From Azospirillum sp. TSH100 (lineage in GTDB: Bacteria; Pseudomonadota; Alphaproteobacteria; Azospirillales; Azospirillaceae): 64,000 bases of DNA. Under the pieces are notes generated by a model, which searched no databases, was not told the DNA's origin, and worked only from the letters and a program-made list of their open reading frames with translations. The position numbers were made by a program, and so were the translations under genes. The stretch spans positions 2,648,115 through 2,712,114 of the forward strand of contig NZ_CP039634.1 of assembly GCF_004923295.1 (NCBI RefSeq). Reading direction: 5' to 3'. Positions 12,077 through 20,110 of the stretch are shown here, piece after piece (the first letter of the stretch is position 1; each line of letters starts with the position of its first letter).

Positions 12077-12370
12077 TCATTCGAAAGCCGCTCCCGGTTC
12101 GCGCCGGGGGCGGTTTTCTTTTTGGGCCCGCTCCATCCAGACACCGACATCGGGCGGCGCACATCCCTTGCGCTCCGCACAGTCCGCCTTGGCGCAGGTG
12201 CAGGCCGGGAACAGGCAGCCGTCGCCGTTCAGGTCGGTCGCCCGCACCGCAAGGTCGTAGCGCACCCCGCGCATGATGGCGGGGCCGGCGGTGCTGTGGC
12301 GCTCGTAATGCTCCACGACATGGCGGACGCGGGTAAGCAGTTCGCGCCGTTGATCGTTCCCCGGGTCCAT
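12077..12370 (-). CDS. small cysteine-containing hypothetical protein
   Basis: Not recognised. 97 residues from MDPGNDQRRELL, preceded by GGGGGCGAAGG; an alternative start at 12403 adds MSAIMAIGGEG. The N-terminal part looks like an amphipathic helix (ELLTRVRHVVEHYERH). The middle part, ATDLNGDGCLFPACTCAKAD, has spaced cysteines (CLFPACTCAKADC, then C) that could bind metal. The last 15 or so residues are encoded by the glnA terminator, which weakens the case for the C-terminus or for the gene as a whole. Confidence 0.5.
   Translation of the reverse strand: MDPGNDQRRELLTRVRHVVEHYERHSTAGPAIMRGVRYDLAVRATDLNGDGCLFPACTCAKADCAERKGCAPPDVGVWMERAQKENRPRREPGAAFE
12087..12124 (+). terminator. rho-independent terminator after glnA
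   Basis: CCGCTCCCGG / CCGGGGGCGG stem (one mismatch) with loop TTCGCG, followed by TTTTCTTTTT. It lies 57 bases after the glnA stop and overlaps the end of the proposed minus-strand gene at 12077. Confidence 0.85.
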
Positions 12371-12544
12371 GCCTTCGCCCCCAATCGCCATGATTGCCGA
12401 CATCAACAGGGACGCCGGAAGACCGTCTCCTGTTCCGCCATCCAAGCGCAGTACGGCGCATGGAGAAACCGACGCACAGGAATGATGCGCCGGCCCGGCT
12501 GTTGCCACCGCAATGATCAAGATGGATGAACAAGACTGGAGAGC

Positions 12545-12739
12545 ATGATGGATCGCGATCGGCTGCACCGCGTCGCCAAGGCGCTGGGCGACGTCCGTCT
12601 CTACGAGAAACACCACACCGGTGAGTTCATCACCATGCGCCTGCGCGACTCCCTGGCCGACAACCCCGGCTATGACGAGGAGGAGGTGGACAGGAAGCTG
12701 CTGGAACTGGCCCGCGTGGCGCTTGAGGCCGCCGAATAG
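12545..12739 (+). CDS. small acidic hypothetical protein
   Basis: 64 residues, MMDRDRLHRVAKALGDVRL..., with GGAGAGC eight bases before the ATG. It is rich in charged residues with a predicted helical end (EEEVDRKLLELARVALEAAE). No transmembrane segment or signal peptide. No family recognised. It precedes another small plus-strand gene by 76 bases. Confidence 0.6.
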   Translation: MMDRDRLHRVAKALGDVRLYEKHHTGEFITMRLRDSLADNPGYDEEEVDRKLLELARVALEAAE

Positions 12740-12770
12740 CCGGAACCAAGGGTGACGAAGCGGCGGGCGG

Positions 12771-12801
12771 TCTGTTGGTTGAGGTGAAGCGAGCCAACAG
12801 A
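12771..12801. repeat. inverted repeat before a small gene
   Basis: TCTGTTGG (12771-12778) and CCAACAGA (12794-12801) form a perfect 8-bp inverted repeat with a 15-base loop. It ends just before the ribosome binding site AGGGAG of the gene at 12816. It could be an RNA hairpin controlling translation or an operator. Confidence 0.45.
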
Positions 12802-12815
12802 GGGAGACAGCCGCC

Positions 12816-12992
12816 ATGGCCGAAGGGAAGACGCAGCAGACCGATGGTCCGGCGACCAAGCCGATCCCGGTGAAGCCGGCGGTCGAACCGATGAGCGACA
12901 AGGACGAAGCGCCGCCGGGCACGCCGGGGACGGGCGAGACCATCGATCCGAAAACTGGCGAGACCTATGTGCAGGGCATCGGCGGGGCGTAA
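12816..12992 (+). CDS. small proline-rich hypothetical protein
   Basis: 58 residues, starting MAEGKTQQTDGPATK, preceded by AGGGAGAC. It is low-complexity, rich in Pro, Gly, Thr and Lys, with the repeated theme TGETIDPKTGETYVQG. It is probably disordered and soluble. No family recognised. A bidirectional terminator lies 28 bases after the stop, which supports a real transcript ending here. Confidence 0.55.
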   Translation: MAEGKTQQTDGPATKPIPVKPAVEPMSDKDEAPPGTPGTGETIDPKTGETYVQGIGGA

Positions 12993-13020
12993 AGGCGTCC
13001 GCAGCGTCCCCCCAAAACGA

Positions 13021-13050
13021 AAAGGGCCGGCTCCCGTGAGCCGGCCCTTT
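13021..13050. terminator. bidirectional terminator between a small gene and gatA
   Basis: AAAGGGCCGGCTC-CCGT-GAGCCGGCCCTTT is a perfect 13-bp stem with a 4-base loop. An A/T run flanks each arm, so it can end transcripts from both the plus-strand small gene and the minus-strand gatCA operon. Confidence 0.88.
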
Positions 13051-13069
13051 CGCTGTCATGCTACCCGCG

Positions 13070-14551
13070 TCACGCCACGAAGGGCGGAAGCGCGGTGACG
13101 TTGGCGGCCTTCTCGACGACCTGTCCGACGCGCAGCAGCGTCTCCTCGTCGAACGGGCGGCCGATCAGCTGGAGGCCGAGCGGCAGGCCGTCGACGCCCA
13201 GGCCGGCCGGGACCGACATGGCCGGCAGGCCGGCGAGGTTGATCGGAACGGTGAAGACGTCGTTCAGGTACATCTGCACCGGATCGTCCATCTTCTCGCC
13301 AATGGCGAAGGGCGTGCTGGGGGCGGTCGGCGTCAGGATGACGTCGCAGCTCTTGAACGCCTCGTCGAAGTCCCACTTGATGCGCGTGCGCACCTGACGG
13401 GCCTTGTTGTAATAGGCATCGTAATAGCCGGCCGACAGCACATAGGTGCCGATCAGGATGCGGCGCTGCACTTCCTTGCCGAAGCCGGCGCCGCGGGTGT
13501 TCTCGTACATCTCCTTGAGGTTGCCGCCCTCGACCCGCAGGCCGTAGCGCACGCCGTCATAGCGCGCGAGGTTGGACGACGCCTCGGCTGGGGCGATGAT
13601 GTAATAGGCGGCCAGCGCGTATTTGGTGTGCGGGAGGCTGACCTCGACCGGCTCGGCGCCGGCCTCCTTCAGCCAGGCGATGCCCTGGTCCCACAGCGCG
13701 GCGATCTCGGCCGACAGGCCCTCGACCCGGTATTCCTTGGGAATGCCGACGCGCAGGCCACGGATGTCGCCGGTCAGAGCGGCACGGAAATCCGGCACCG
13801 GCATGTCGACCGAGGTGGAGTCCTTCGGATCGAAGCCGCACATGGAGCGCAGCATGATCGCCGCATCCTCGACCGTCCGGGTCATCGGCCCGGCCTGATC
13901 CAGCGAGGAGGCGTAGGCGACGATGCCCCAGCGCGAGCAGCGGCCGTAGGTCGGCTTGATGCCGACGGTGCCGGTGTAGCCGGCCGGCTGGCGGATCGAA
14001 CCGCCGGTGTCGGTGCCGGTGGCGCCCAGCGCGGCGCGCGCGGCGATCACCGCGGCGGACCCGCCCGACGAGCCGCCGGCGACGATCTTCTTCTCCCAGG
14101 CGCCGGGAGCGCCGGGGCTCCACGGGCTGACCGTCTCGCCCTGGTGGGCGGTGATGGTGGCCGAGCCCATGGCGAACTCGTCCAGGTTCACCTTGCCCAG
14201 CATGACGGCGCCGTCGCGCCACAGCTGGGAGGTCACCGTGGATTCATATTCCGGCTTGAAGCCGTCCAGGATATGGCTGCCGGCGGTGGTCGAGACGCCC
14301 TTGGTGCAGAACAGGTCCTTCACCGCGATGGGCAGGCCGTCCATCGGCCCAGCCTCCCCCTTGGCACGGCGCTCGTCGCTGGCCTTGGCCATCGACAGGG
14401 CGGCGTCGGGGGTCTCGGTGATGAAGATGTTGAAGGGACGCACGGCCTCGACCGCGCGCACATGCGCCTCGGTCAACTCGACCGCGGTGAAGTCCTTCTT
14501 GGCGAGGCCGTCCAGGGCCTCCGCCATCGTCAGATGCGTGAGCGCCGTCAT
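13070..14551 (-). CDS. gatA: Asp-tRNA(Asn)/Glu-tRNA(Gln) amidotransferase subunit A
   Basis: Amidase subunit that supplies ammonia for transamidation of misacylated tRNAs, with GatB and GatC. 493 residues. The amidase Ser-cisSer-Lys triad is visible: Lys in [13 protein letters not shown] and the two serines in GGSSGGSAA and [11 protein letters not shown]. The ATG at 14551 shares one base with the gatC stop (TGATG), which indicates translational coupling. gatB is not in the window. Confidence 0.97.
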   Translation of the reverse strand: MTALTHLTMAEALDGLAKKDFTAVELTEAHVRAVEAVRPFNIFITETPDAALSMAKASDERRAKGEAGPMDGLPIAVKDLFCTKGVSTTAGSHILDGFKPEYESTVTSQLWRDGAVMLGKVNLDEFAMGSATITAHQGETVSPWSPGAPGAWEKKIVAGGSSGGSAAVIAARAALGATGTDTGGSIRQPAGYTGTVGIKPTYGRCSRWGIVAYASSLDQAGPMTRTVEDAAIMLRSMCGFDPKDSTSVDMPVPDFRAALTGDIRGLRVGIPKEYRVEGLSAEIAALWDQGIAWLKEAGAEPVEVSLPHTKYALAAYYIIAPAEASSNLARYDGVRYGLRVEGGNLKEMYENTRGAGFGKEVQRRILIGTYVLSAGYYDAYYNKARQVRTRIKWDFDEAFKSCDVILTPTAPSTPFAIGEKMDDPVQMYLNDVFTVPINLAGLPAMSVPAGLGVDGLPLGLQLIGRPFDEETLLRVGQVVEKAANVTALPPFVA

Positions 14552-14838
14552 CACTCGACCACCTTGGGCACGACGTAGAAGCCTTCGGCCGTTTCCGGAC
14601 CGTTCGACAGGACCTGCGCGGCGTAACCGCCGTCGGTGACCTCGTCCTTGCGGCGGCGCAGCTTCTGCGCGGCGACGCTGGTCATCGGCGGCACGTCCTT
14701 CGTGTCGACCTCGTTGAGCTGTTCCACGAAGGTCAGAATCTGGCTCAGTTCCCCGGCCAGGGATTCCAGTTCCTCGTCCGGCACCTTGATGCGGGCCAGA
14801 TGCGCGATCTTGGCCACCGTGGCCTTGTCGAGCGACAT
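14551..14838 (-). CDS. gatC: Asp-tRNA(Asn)/Glu-tRNA(Gln) amidotransferase subunit C
   Basis: 95-residue small subunit that clamps GatA and GatB. It starts [17 protein letters not shown], the usual N-terminus; the upstream start at 14886 is less likely. Typical ending motif [10 protein letters not shown]. First gene of a gatC-gatA operon. Confidence 0.96.
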   Translation of the reverse strand: MSLDKATVAKIAHLARIKVPDEELESLAGELSQILTFVEQLNEVDTKDVPPMTSVAAQKLRRRKDEVTDGGYAAQVLSNGPETAEGFYVVPKVVE

Positions 14839-14850
14839 GCCTCTACTCTC

Positions 14851-14866
14851 TTCCAAAACATTGGAA
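14851..14866. repeat. inverted repeat upstream of gatC
   Basis: TTCCAA-AACA-TTGGAA is a perfect 6-bp inverted repeat just upstream of the gatC start. It is short, and could be an operator half-site pair or chance. Confidence 0.35.
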
Positions 14867-14926
14867 ATCGGCCGCGAAGCTAGCACCCGCCGGCTTCATC
14901 CGCAACGATTGCGGCCATTCCGCCGC

Positions 14927-15253
14927 TCAGAAGGCGCCGGCATCGCCTTTCGCAAGCCCGGCGGCCAGTGCCAGCGGACATCCGCAGGACGGGCATTGGG
15001 TGCGTTGCAACGCCTCCACCACCCGCGCGTCAGGCAGAAGGACGCCCAGCGTCTTCTCCACCGCGGCGATCTGGCGCTTGTGGTCGGCGCTGGCACCGCA
15101 GGCGGCGTCCAGCATCGCGCCGTAATCCGAACTGGACTGCGCGGTGATGGCCTTCGCCCCTCCGGCGGCAAACAGCCCGGCACCGCCACTCACCAGCCCG
15201 GCAAGTCCGGCCAGCACCGCACGCCGGTTTGCATCCGCGCCCATCCTGCTCAT
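14927..15253 (-). CDS. hypothetical exported protein with Tat-like leader
   Basis: 108 residues from MSRMGADANRRAVLAGL. The N-terminus has a twin arginine followed by a hydrophobic stretch (VLAGLAGLVSGGAGLFAAGG) and an AKA cleavage-like end, so export through Tat or Sec is likely. The remainder contains CPSC (QRTQCPSCGCPLAL), which could bind a metal or be redox active. Family not recognised. Its stop lies 88 bases upstream of the gatC start on the same strand. Confidence 0.6.
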   Translation of the reverse strand: MSRMGADANRRAVLAGLAGLVSGGAGLFAAGGAKAITAQSSSDYGAMLDAACGASADHKRQIAAVEKTLGVLLPDARVVEALQRTQCPSCGCPLALAAGLAKGDAGAF

Positions 15254-15370
15254 CCGTCCGCTCCGTCGATCTGGCTCATCAACCGGCCGTCGGTCATCGG
15301 CCTGGATGCCGACTATACGCCGCACCGGCCGGTCCGCCAGCGGTGCAATCATTAAATCTTCGGAAGGACG

Positions 15371-15904
15371 TCAGGCGGCGATGGGAGCGGCGGAGCGCCA
15401 GCCGGCGCGGTCCATGCGCAGCTTGAACAGGGCGATCGGCTCGCCCCAGGGCGTCACCCGCGTCTCGAGCCCGATCGGTGTCATGCCCAACTTGGCATAG
15501 AGCAGCAGGGCTGGCGTGTTGGTGTTGAAGCAGTAGAGCGTCAGTTCGGGCAGGTGATGATGGTCGAACGCGCGGTCGATCATTGTCCGCACCACATATT
15601 CGGCGATGCCGCGGCGACGCAGGGCCGGATCGACGCTGACATTGCCGATGCTGGCGGTACGGCCGTCCTCAAAGGTGGCGTAGTTGGCGTAGCCGACCAC
15701 GCGCTCCCGCCCATCCTCGGTCAGGGTGACCACGGTGGGATCGCGGCGGATGCCGAGCGTCGCGCGGACCTGATCAGGGGTCAGCGGCCAGACCGCGCGC
15801 GGGAACAGGAAATACAGCTCTTCGGCGCTGCGGGGAAAGCCGCAGATCGCGGGGATGTCGGCGTCGGCCAGCGGCCGGTGGGACAGGATGGTGCGGGAGG
15901 GCAT
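15371..15904 (-). CDS. GNAT family N-acetyltransferase
   Basis: Acetyl-CoA dependent acetyltransferase of unknown substrate. About 177 residues from MPSRTILSHRPLADADI. Core motif A is visible: VSVDPALRRRGIAEYVVRTM, followed by LTLYCFNTNTPALLLYAKLG (motif B). Divergent from ruvX. A perfect 8-bp inverted repeat sits in the shared promoter region close to its start, so it is probably regulated by a dimeric repressor. Confidence 0.88.
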   Translation of the reverse strand: MPSRTILSHRPLADADIPAICGFPRSAEELYFLFPRAVWPLTPDQVRATLGIRRDPTVVTLTEDGRERVVGYANYATFEDGRTASIGNVSVDPALRRRGIAEYVVRTMIDRAFDHHHLPELTLYCFNTNTPALLLYAKLGMTPIGLETRVTPWGEPIALFKLRMDRAGWRSAAPIAA

Positions 15905-15911
15905 GGCGATC

Positions 15912-15931
15912 ATACTTAGGAAACTAAGTAT
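15912..15931. promoter_or_regulatory. putative operator between GNAT gene and ruvX
   Basis: ATACTTAG-GAAA-CTAAGTAT is a perfect 8-bp inverted repeat in an AT-rich patch, 8 bases upstream of the GNAT start. On the minus strand it reads CTTAGTTTCCTAAG, a shape common for MarR-like dimers. No regulator gene is adjacent. Confidence 0.6.
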
Positions 15932-15986
15932 CTTTTGCAACAACTCAAGCGATCTTGCGGTGACAAGGCTGCGGCCCTATGGTCGG

Positions 15987-16532
15987 ATGATGATCCACAC
16001 CCTCTCCGAACTCGCAGCCCGGCTGGGCAAAAACCAACGTTTGCTTGGTCTTGACGTCGGCACCAAGACCGTCGGGCTGGCGGTGGCCGATCCGGGGCTG
16101 ATCGTCGCATCCCCCATCGGCACGCTGAAGCGCACCAAATTCACCCAGGACGCGCGCGAGCTTGGCAAGACCATCCGCGATTACAGCATCGGCGGGCTGG
16201 TGGTCGGGCTGCCGCTGAACATGGACGGGACGGAGGGGCCGCGCGCCGAGTCGGTCCGCGCCTTTGCCAACAATCTGCTGGAACGGTCCGACCTGCTGGG
16301 CTGGGAGGCGGAGATCGCCTTCTGGGACGAACGGCTGTCGACCTCGGCCGTCGAACGCTTCATGATCGGCGAGGCCGACATGACCCGGAAACGCCGGGAC
16401 GAGGTGGTGGACAAGATGGCCGCCGCCTACATCCTTCAAGGCGCACTCGACATGCTGGCGAACCAGCGCCGCCTCGCGAGCGAAGCGGATGAGGACGAGC
16501 GGGACGACGAAGACCACGACGACCGCGACTGA
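15987..16532 (+). CDS. ruvX: RuvX/YqgF family putative Holliday junction resolvase
   Basis: RNase H-fold nuclease linked to Holliday junction resolution and pre-16S rRNA processing. 181 residues from MMIHTLSELAARLG. Catalytic Asp in LGLDVGTKTVGLAVAD; a second acidic motif in FWDERLST; GLVVGLPLNMDGTEGPRA is the conserved central strand-loop. The acidic C-terminal tail (EADEDERDDEDHDDRD) is longer than usual. The long upstream extension of this frame was rejected because it overlaps the divergent promoter region. Confidence 0.93.
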   Translation: MMIHTLSELAARLGKNQRLLGLDVGTKTVGLAVADPGLIVASPIGTLKRTKFTQDARELGKTIRDYSIGGLVVGLPLNMDGTEGPRAESVRAFANNLLERSDLLGWEAEIAFWDERLSTSAVERFMIGEADMTRKRRDEVVDKMAAAYILQGALDMLANQRRLASEADEDERDDEDHDDRD

Positions 16533-16553
16533 CCCAGGGTCAGTCCTCCGCAC

Positions 16554-16988
16554 TCAGGCATGAGCGTCCGGCCGCAGCAGTGCGGCGCGGTGCAGCAGCT
16601 TCGACGGGTCGATTCCCTGCACCAGCAGCAGGGCGCTGGCCTTGACCAGGGCGGCCGGCGTTCCGGGGGCGAGCGCCAGCGCGCGGCAGTAAATCCCCTC
16701 CGCCAGATCGGCGTGGCCGGCCGCGGCAAGCGTCTCCGCCGCTGAAAGCAGGCCGTTCATCGCCATGGCGAGATCGCCGTCGAGGTTCAGCGCCCCGGCG
16801 AATGCCTGCACGGCACCCGGCAGATCGCCCTGGCTTTCCATCACCAGCCCGTAGGTGGCCCACCAGACGGCGACGCCGGGGCGGGCGGTGATGGCCTGGG
16901 CGATCAGTTCCTGCGCCTCGGCCCAGCGTCCGGCCTGCGCGGCGATCAGGCCCTGGCGATAGATGCTTTCGGCCTGATCCGGCGTCAT
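16554..16988 (-). CDS. tetratricopeptide repeat protein
   Basis: 144 residues with two to three TPR units (YRQGLIAAQAGRWAEAQELI; GDLPGAVQAFAGALNLDGD; GHADLAEGIYCRALALAPG). No signal peptide or catalytic domain, so probably a cytoplasmic scaffold of unknown partner. Its stop lies next to the ruvX end on the other strand, and thyX lies just upstream on the same strand with a 16-base gap. Confidence 0.8.
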   Translation of the reverse strand: MTPDQAESIYRQGLIAAQAGRWAEAQELIAQAITARPGVAVWWATYGLVMESQGDLPGAVQAFAGALNLDGDLAMAMNGLLSAAETLAAAGHADLAEGIYCRALALAPGTPAALVKASALLLVQGIDPSKLLHRAALLRPDAHA

Positions 16989-17004
16989 CGGTTCGGGTCC
17001 TGTC

Positions 17005-17946
17005 TCAGGCTTCGCTGCGGCCGAGCTGGTCCATCAGCTCGCGCCATTCGCGCTTGGACAAGCCGCTGGCCTCCTGCGTCACCGGCTCGCCGGCCAGCAG
17101 ACGCTTCACCACGTCGAGGCCTGTGCGCGACAGGTGGGCGCCGCCCATGCGGTATTCGGTGAAGGACTCGAAGACCGCCGGGACCCAGCGCTTCACCACG
17201 TCCAGCATCGCGTCGGCATAGACGCGGATTTCATACTGGGCATGGCTGTCGGCGCGCAGCGACAGGAAATGCAGAAGGTTGTGGAGATCGACTTTCCAGT
17301 ACCATTGCGTGTAGTAGTTCAGCGACAGGTTCATCCGCGCCAGCTCACGCGCCAGACCCTGGCGGGAGGGGTCGATGACCGTGCCGTCCTCGCGGTGGTT
17401 CAACATCTCCTCATAGTGGCTGTAGGCGCGCTCGGAATCCTCACGCAGCAGCCGCATGACGTTGGCCGCCTCCTCGCCCTCCAGCACGTCGCCGCGGCCC
17501 TGGCGGTTCACCACCGCCTGGGCGCCCAGCTGTTCCGGCGCCGGCACGTAGAACTCACGGTCGAGGATGGAGTAGCGCGCCGAATATTCGTTCACGTTCG
17601 CGGTGCGGTGGCGAATCCATTGGCGGGCGACGAAGATCGGCAGCTTCACATGGAACTTGATCTCGCACATCTCGAACGGAGTCGAGTGGCGATGGCGCAT
17701 CAGATACTTGATGAGGCCGGAATCCTCGCTGACCTTCTTGGTGCCCTTGCCATAGGACACGCGCGCCGCCTGCACGACCGCCGCATCGTCGCCCATATAG
17801 TCGATGACGCGGACGAAGCCGTGGTCCAGCACCTCCAGCGGCTGATAGAGGATGTCCTCCAGGGCCGGGACGGTGGCGCGGCGGGTGGTGGCGGTGACGG
17901 CGCGCAGGCGATCGATTTCGTCGCGCTGCTCGGGCGTGATCGGCAT
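17005..17946 (-). CDS. thyX: flavin-dependent thymidylate synthase
   Basis: Makes dTMP from dUMP using methylene-THF, FAD and NADPH. 313 residues. The ThyX signature RHRX7S is present as [11 protein letters not shown]; an upstream RHRHSTPFE also fits the family. The N-terminal 25 or so residues ([19 protein letters not shown]) precede the core. A downstream TPR gene is close enough for co-transcription. Divergent from ssrA. Confidence 0.97.
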   Translation of the reverse strand: MPITPEQRDEIDRLRAVTATTRRATVPALEDILYQPLEVLDHGFVRVIDYMGDDAAVVQAARVSYGKGTKKVSEDSGLIKYLMRHRHSTPFEMCEIKFHVKLPIFVARQWIRHRTANVNEYSARYSILDREFYVPAPEQLGAQAVVNRQGRGDVLEGEEAANVMRLLREDSERAYSHYEEMLNHREDGTVIDPSRQGLARELARMNLSLNYYTQWYWKVDLHNLLHFLSLRADSHAQYEIRVYADAMLDVVKRWVPAVFESFTEYRMGGAHLSRTGLDVVKRLLAGEPVTQEASGLSKREWRELMDQLGRSEA

Positions 17947-18087
17947 GGTGACTCCGGGGCTGCAACGGCCGGACTCTTAAGCAGAGCAGGTCGCCGGTGC
18001 AAGCCGACATTCTGGAACCGCCCGCGTCACGGCAACGCATTCGGCGATGATGCCACACAGCCCCTTCCCTTGCCGGGCGGGAGTGCC

Positions 18088-18093
18088 TATATT
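18088..18093 (+). promoter_or_regulatory. -10 box of ssrA
   Basis: TATATT lies about 12 bases before the presumed 5' end of the tmRNA acceptor piece. The -35 region (CTTCCC, 18 bases upstream) is weak. The location fits the expected transcription start near 18100. Confidence 0.5.
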
Positions 18094-18099
18094 CGCGAC

Positions 18100-18390
18100 G
18101 TCGGTTCGCCGACTATGGCGATAAACGCCTTGTGGAATAAGCGTTGTGGACCCGGGGGCGGTACCCGGCGCCTCCACCAACCACACACCGGACTCGTTGA
18201 CCGGGGTCGTTGGGGGCGAAACAGGATCGACACGCGTGGTAAAGGCATGGTTTTCGCTCGGCATGGTTCCGCCGTTATCGGGCCGTTGCAATAGTTGCCA
18301 ACGACAACGTTGCTCAGGCTCGCCTCGCTGCCTAACGGCGGCTGGTAGCCTAAACCTAATCCCCGCGGGTTAGCGCCCAAGGGTGGGGCC
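18100..18390 (+). ncRNA. ssrA: transfer-messenger RNA, permuted two-piece form
   Basis: Rescues stalled ribosomes and tags the nascent chain for ClpXP. The order is permuted as in alphaproteobacteria. The acceptor piece comes first and ends GGCGCCTCCACCA at 18179, with a T-arm-like CCGGG/CCCGG. A 32-base spacer (18180-18211) follows, then the coding piece starting GGGGGCGAAACAGGATCGAC at 18212. The two acceptor strands pair (GGGGGCG with CGCCTCC, one G-U). The tag frame at 18297-18335 encodes ANDNVAQARLAA and stop. The exact mature 5' and 3' ends are estimates. sspB follows directly. Confidence 0.95.
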
Positions 18391-18427
18391 GTGGGCCGCC
18401 TAGCAACAGAAGGCCCACACCTCTTTT
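18391..18427 (+). terminator. terminator-like hairpin after ssrA
   Basis: GTGGGCC (18391-18397) and GGCCCAC (18412-18418) form a perfect 7-bp stem, followed by ACCTCTTTT. It separates ssrA from sspB, or forms the 3' end structure of the coding piece. Confidence 0.65.
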
Positions 18428-18501
18428 CCCAGCGTTTCGTGCCGGCCCTTGCCAAAGCGGAGCGCTCAAGACCGATCGCGTTACCAGGGACCCGCCCAAG
18501 C

Positions 18502-18996
18502 ATGCCGAAAGAGCAGCTCCGCTATGACCGTATGGTCGAGACCGCGTTGCGCGGCGTTGTCCGCGACGCGCTGACCGAGGTTGCCGAGCGCGGCTTGCCG
18601 GGCAATCACCATTTCTACCTGACCTTCCGCACCGGTTTCCCCGGCGTCGAGATCCCGGATTATCTGGCCTCCCAGTATCCGAACGAGATGACCATCGTCC
18701 TCCAGTTCCAGTATTACGGCCTGGACGTGACGGACGACCATTTCGAGGTCACGCTGAGCTTCAACAATGTGCATGAGCGGCTGGTGATTCCGTTCGCCGC
18801 CATCACCACCTTCGCCGACCCGTCGGTGAACTTCGCGCTCCAGTTCCAGCCGCTCGCCGCCGCCGAATCGGCGGAGGTCGCCACCATGCCGCCCCGCGCC
18901 GCCGAGCGTGCCGAGGAGAAGGTGGAGGAAAGCGCCCCGGCCGAGGAGCCGAAGCGCGGTGAAGTGGTTGCCCTGGACGCCTTCCGCAAGAAGTAA
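18502..18996 (+). CDS. sspB: SspB family ClpXP adaptor, alphaproteobacterial type
   Basis: Delivers ssrA-tagged proteins to ClpX. 164 residues from MPKEQLRYDRMVETALRGVV. The core has HFYLTFRTGFPGVEIPDYLA and VTLSFNNVHERLVIPFAAI, typical of the alpha-type SspB fold. A Glu/Ala-rich linker follows (VEESAPAEEPKRGE), ending in VVALDAFRKK, which would be the ClpX-docking tail. It sits immediately downstream of ssrA, whose tag it should recognise. Confidence 0.93.
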   Translation: MPKEQLRYDRMVETALRGVVRDALTEVAERGLPGNHHFYLTFRTGFPGVEIPDYLASQYPNEMTIVLQFQYYGLDVTDDHFEVTLSFNNVHERLVIPFAAITTFADPSVNFALQFQPLAAAESAEVATMPPRAAERAEEKVEESAPAEEPKRGEVVALDAFRKK

Positions 18997-19008
18997 CCCT
19001 CCAGACCG

Positions 19009-19371
19009 ATGCCCGCCCGGCCGCCCAGCGAGTATGTCTCGACACTCTGCGAGATGCTGGCGCCGCTGGGCGATGTGCGCGTGCGCCGCATGTTCGGCGG
19101 CTATGGCCTGTCCATCGACGGACTGACCTTCGCACTGATCGCCGATGAGATCCTGTATCTCAAGGCGGACGAAGTGAACCGCGCGGCGTTCGCGGATTTG
19201 GGCCTGGAGCCCTTCCGGCCGATGCCGGACAAGCCGACCACCCTCTCCTACTACCCACCGCCCGACTCGGCCTTGGACGACCGCGACGAGTTGCTGCCCT
19301 GGGCCCGCTCTGGATTCGAGGCGGCGCTGCGGGCCGCAGCCAAGAAGGCGGCGAAGACGAAGCGGAAGTAG
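19009..19371 (+). CDS. TfoX/Sxy N-terminal domain protein
   Basis: 120 residues holding only a TfoX N-terminal domain: VRRMFGGYGLSIDGLTFALI, then LYLKADEVNRAAFADLG and LSYYPPPDSALDD. A Lys/Ala-rich tail follows. Single-domain TfoX-N proteins are common in alphaproteobacteria and their role is unclear; competence regulation should not be assumed. It starts 12 bases after sspB, so it is probably co-transcribed. Confidence 0.88.
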   Translation: MPARPPSEYVSTLCEMLAPLGDVRVRRMFGGYGLSIDGLTFALIADEILYLKADEVNRAAFADLGLEPFRPMPDKPTTLSYYPPPDSALDDRDELLPWARSGFEAALRAAAKKAAKTKRK

Positions 19372-19477
19372 GGCTCCGCCCTCGAAGCGGGAGACGGAAC
19401 GCCATCACTCACGCGCCGTGACGGCTCGGCGGCGCCACACACCAGCGACGTCATCGAAAGCCACTTCCCCAGACAGG

Positions 19478-19517
19478 AAGGGGCGTCCGGCGCGCAGTCA
19501 CGGACGCGCCCCTTGAT
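19478..19517. terminator. imperfect hairpin between the TfoX-like gene and the lipoprotein gene
   Basis: AAGGGGCGTCC and GGACGCGCCCCTT form a GC-rich stem with a two-base bulge between two converging genes. No long T run. Possible bidirectional terminator. Confidence 0.45.
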
Positions 19518-19556
19518 TGCATATACTCGCAAAACTCTGCTGATCCGCTGCGGCGG

Positions 19557-19946
19557 TTACCAAGTGTTGTTTGACGCCGACAGGGTCAGGGTTTCAACCG
19601 CGTTGTTGCGGTCATATTTGACTGTCAGCACATTCGACTGAACGATCTTCCGCTGATAGCTGGTAAGAGAATACATATAGGTCTGGGTCGATGTTCCGTC
19701 CGAACTGGTCGAGGTTGACATCGGCACGCCCAGTGACTGCATGACGGTCGATTTCTGCGTACCCTTCGGGAACATCGCGTTTACAGCGGCGTCGTTGATG
19801 TTGGCGAGCACCGCCGGACCGCTTTGCTTGTCGGCCAACGCGCCGCCCGGCCTATACATGGCCTGCTCGTCATACATTGTCGGAGGAACGCAAGCGGAAA
19901 CAGCGACGCCAGATACAAAAAGCGCGACGAAGGCGAGTTTCTTCAT
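19557..19946 (-). CDS. SmpA/OmlA (BamE)-like lipoprotein
   Basis: 129 residues. A lipoprotein signal peptide ends in the lipobox VSAC (MKKLAFVALFVSGVAVSAC). The mature part has the BamE-like pattern: a motif with MFPKGTQKSTVMQSLGVP, then TQTYMYSLTSYQRK and VLTVKYDRNNAVETLTLS. Codon use is less GC-biased than its neighbours. It could be a BamE paralogue or another small periplasmic-facing lipoprotein; the true bamE may lie elsewhere. Confidence 0.7.
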   Translation of the reverse strand: MKKLAFVALFVSGVAVSACVPPTMYDEQAMYRPGGALADKQSGPAVLANINDAAVNAMFPKGTQKSTVMQSLGVPMSTSTSSDGTSTQTYMYSLTSYQRKIVQSNVLTVKYDRNNAVETLTLSASNNTW

Positions 19947-20110
19947 TTTGCGACCCTATGCATTCTTTCAAAGCGGCGGGAGAGGCTTTCATTGCGCGTC
20001 ACACCACCATGGCTTGAAGTGAAGCATCATTAAAGTGTTTTCACAATGCTTTCGGATACACGGTATTCGTTCAGTCTTCCATCGAGCCGAATAAGTCTTG
20101 AAACTGCCGT

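Noticed and set aside
19009..19371. Natural competence regulator
   Set aside because: Only the TfoX N-terminal domain is present and no competence genes are in the window.
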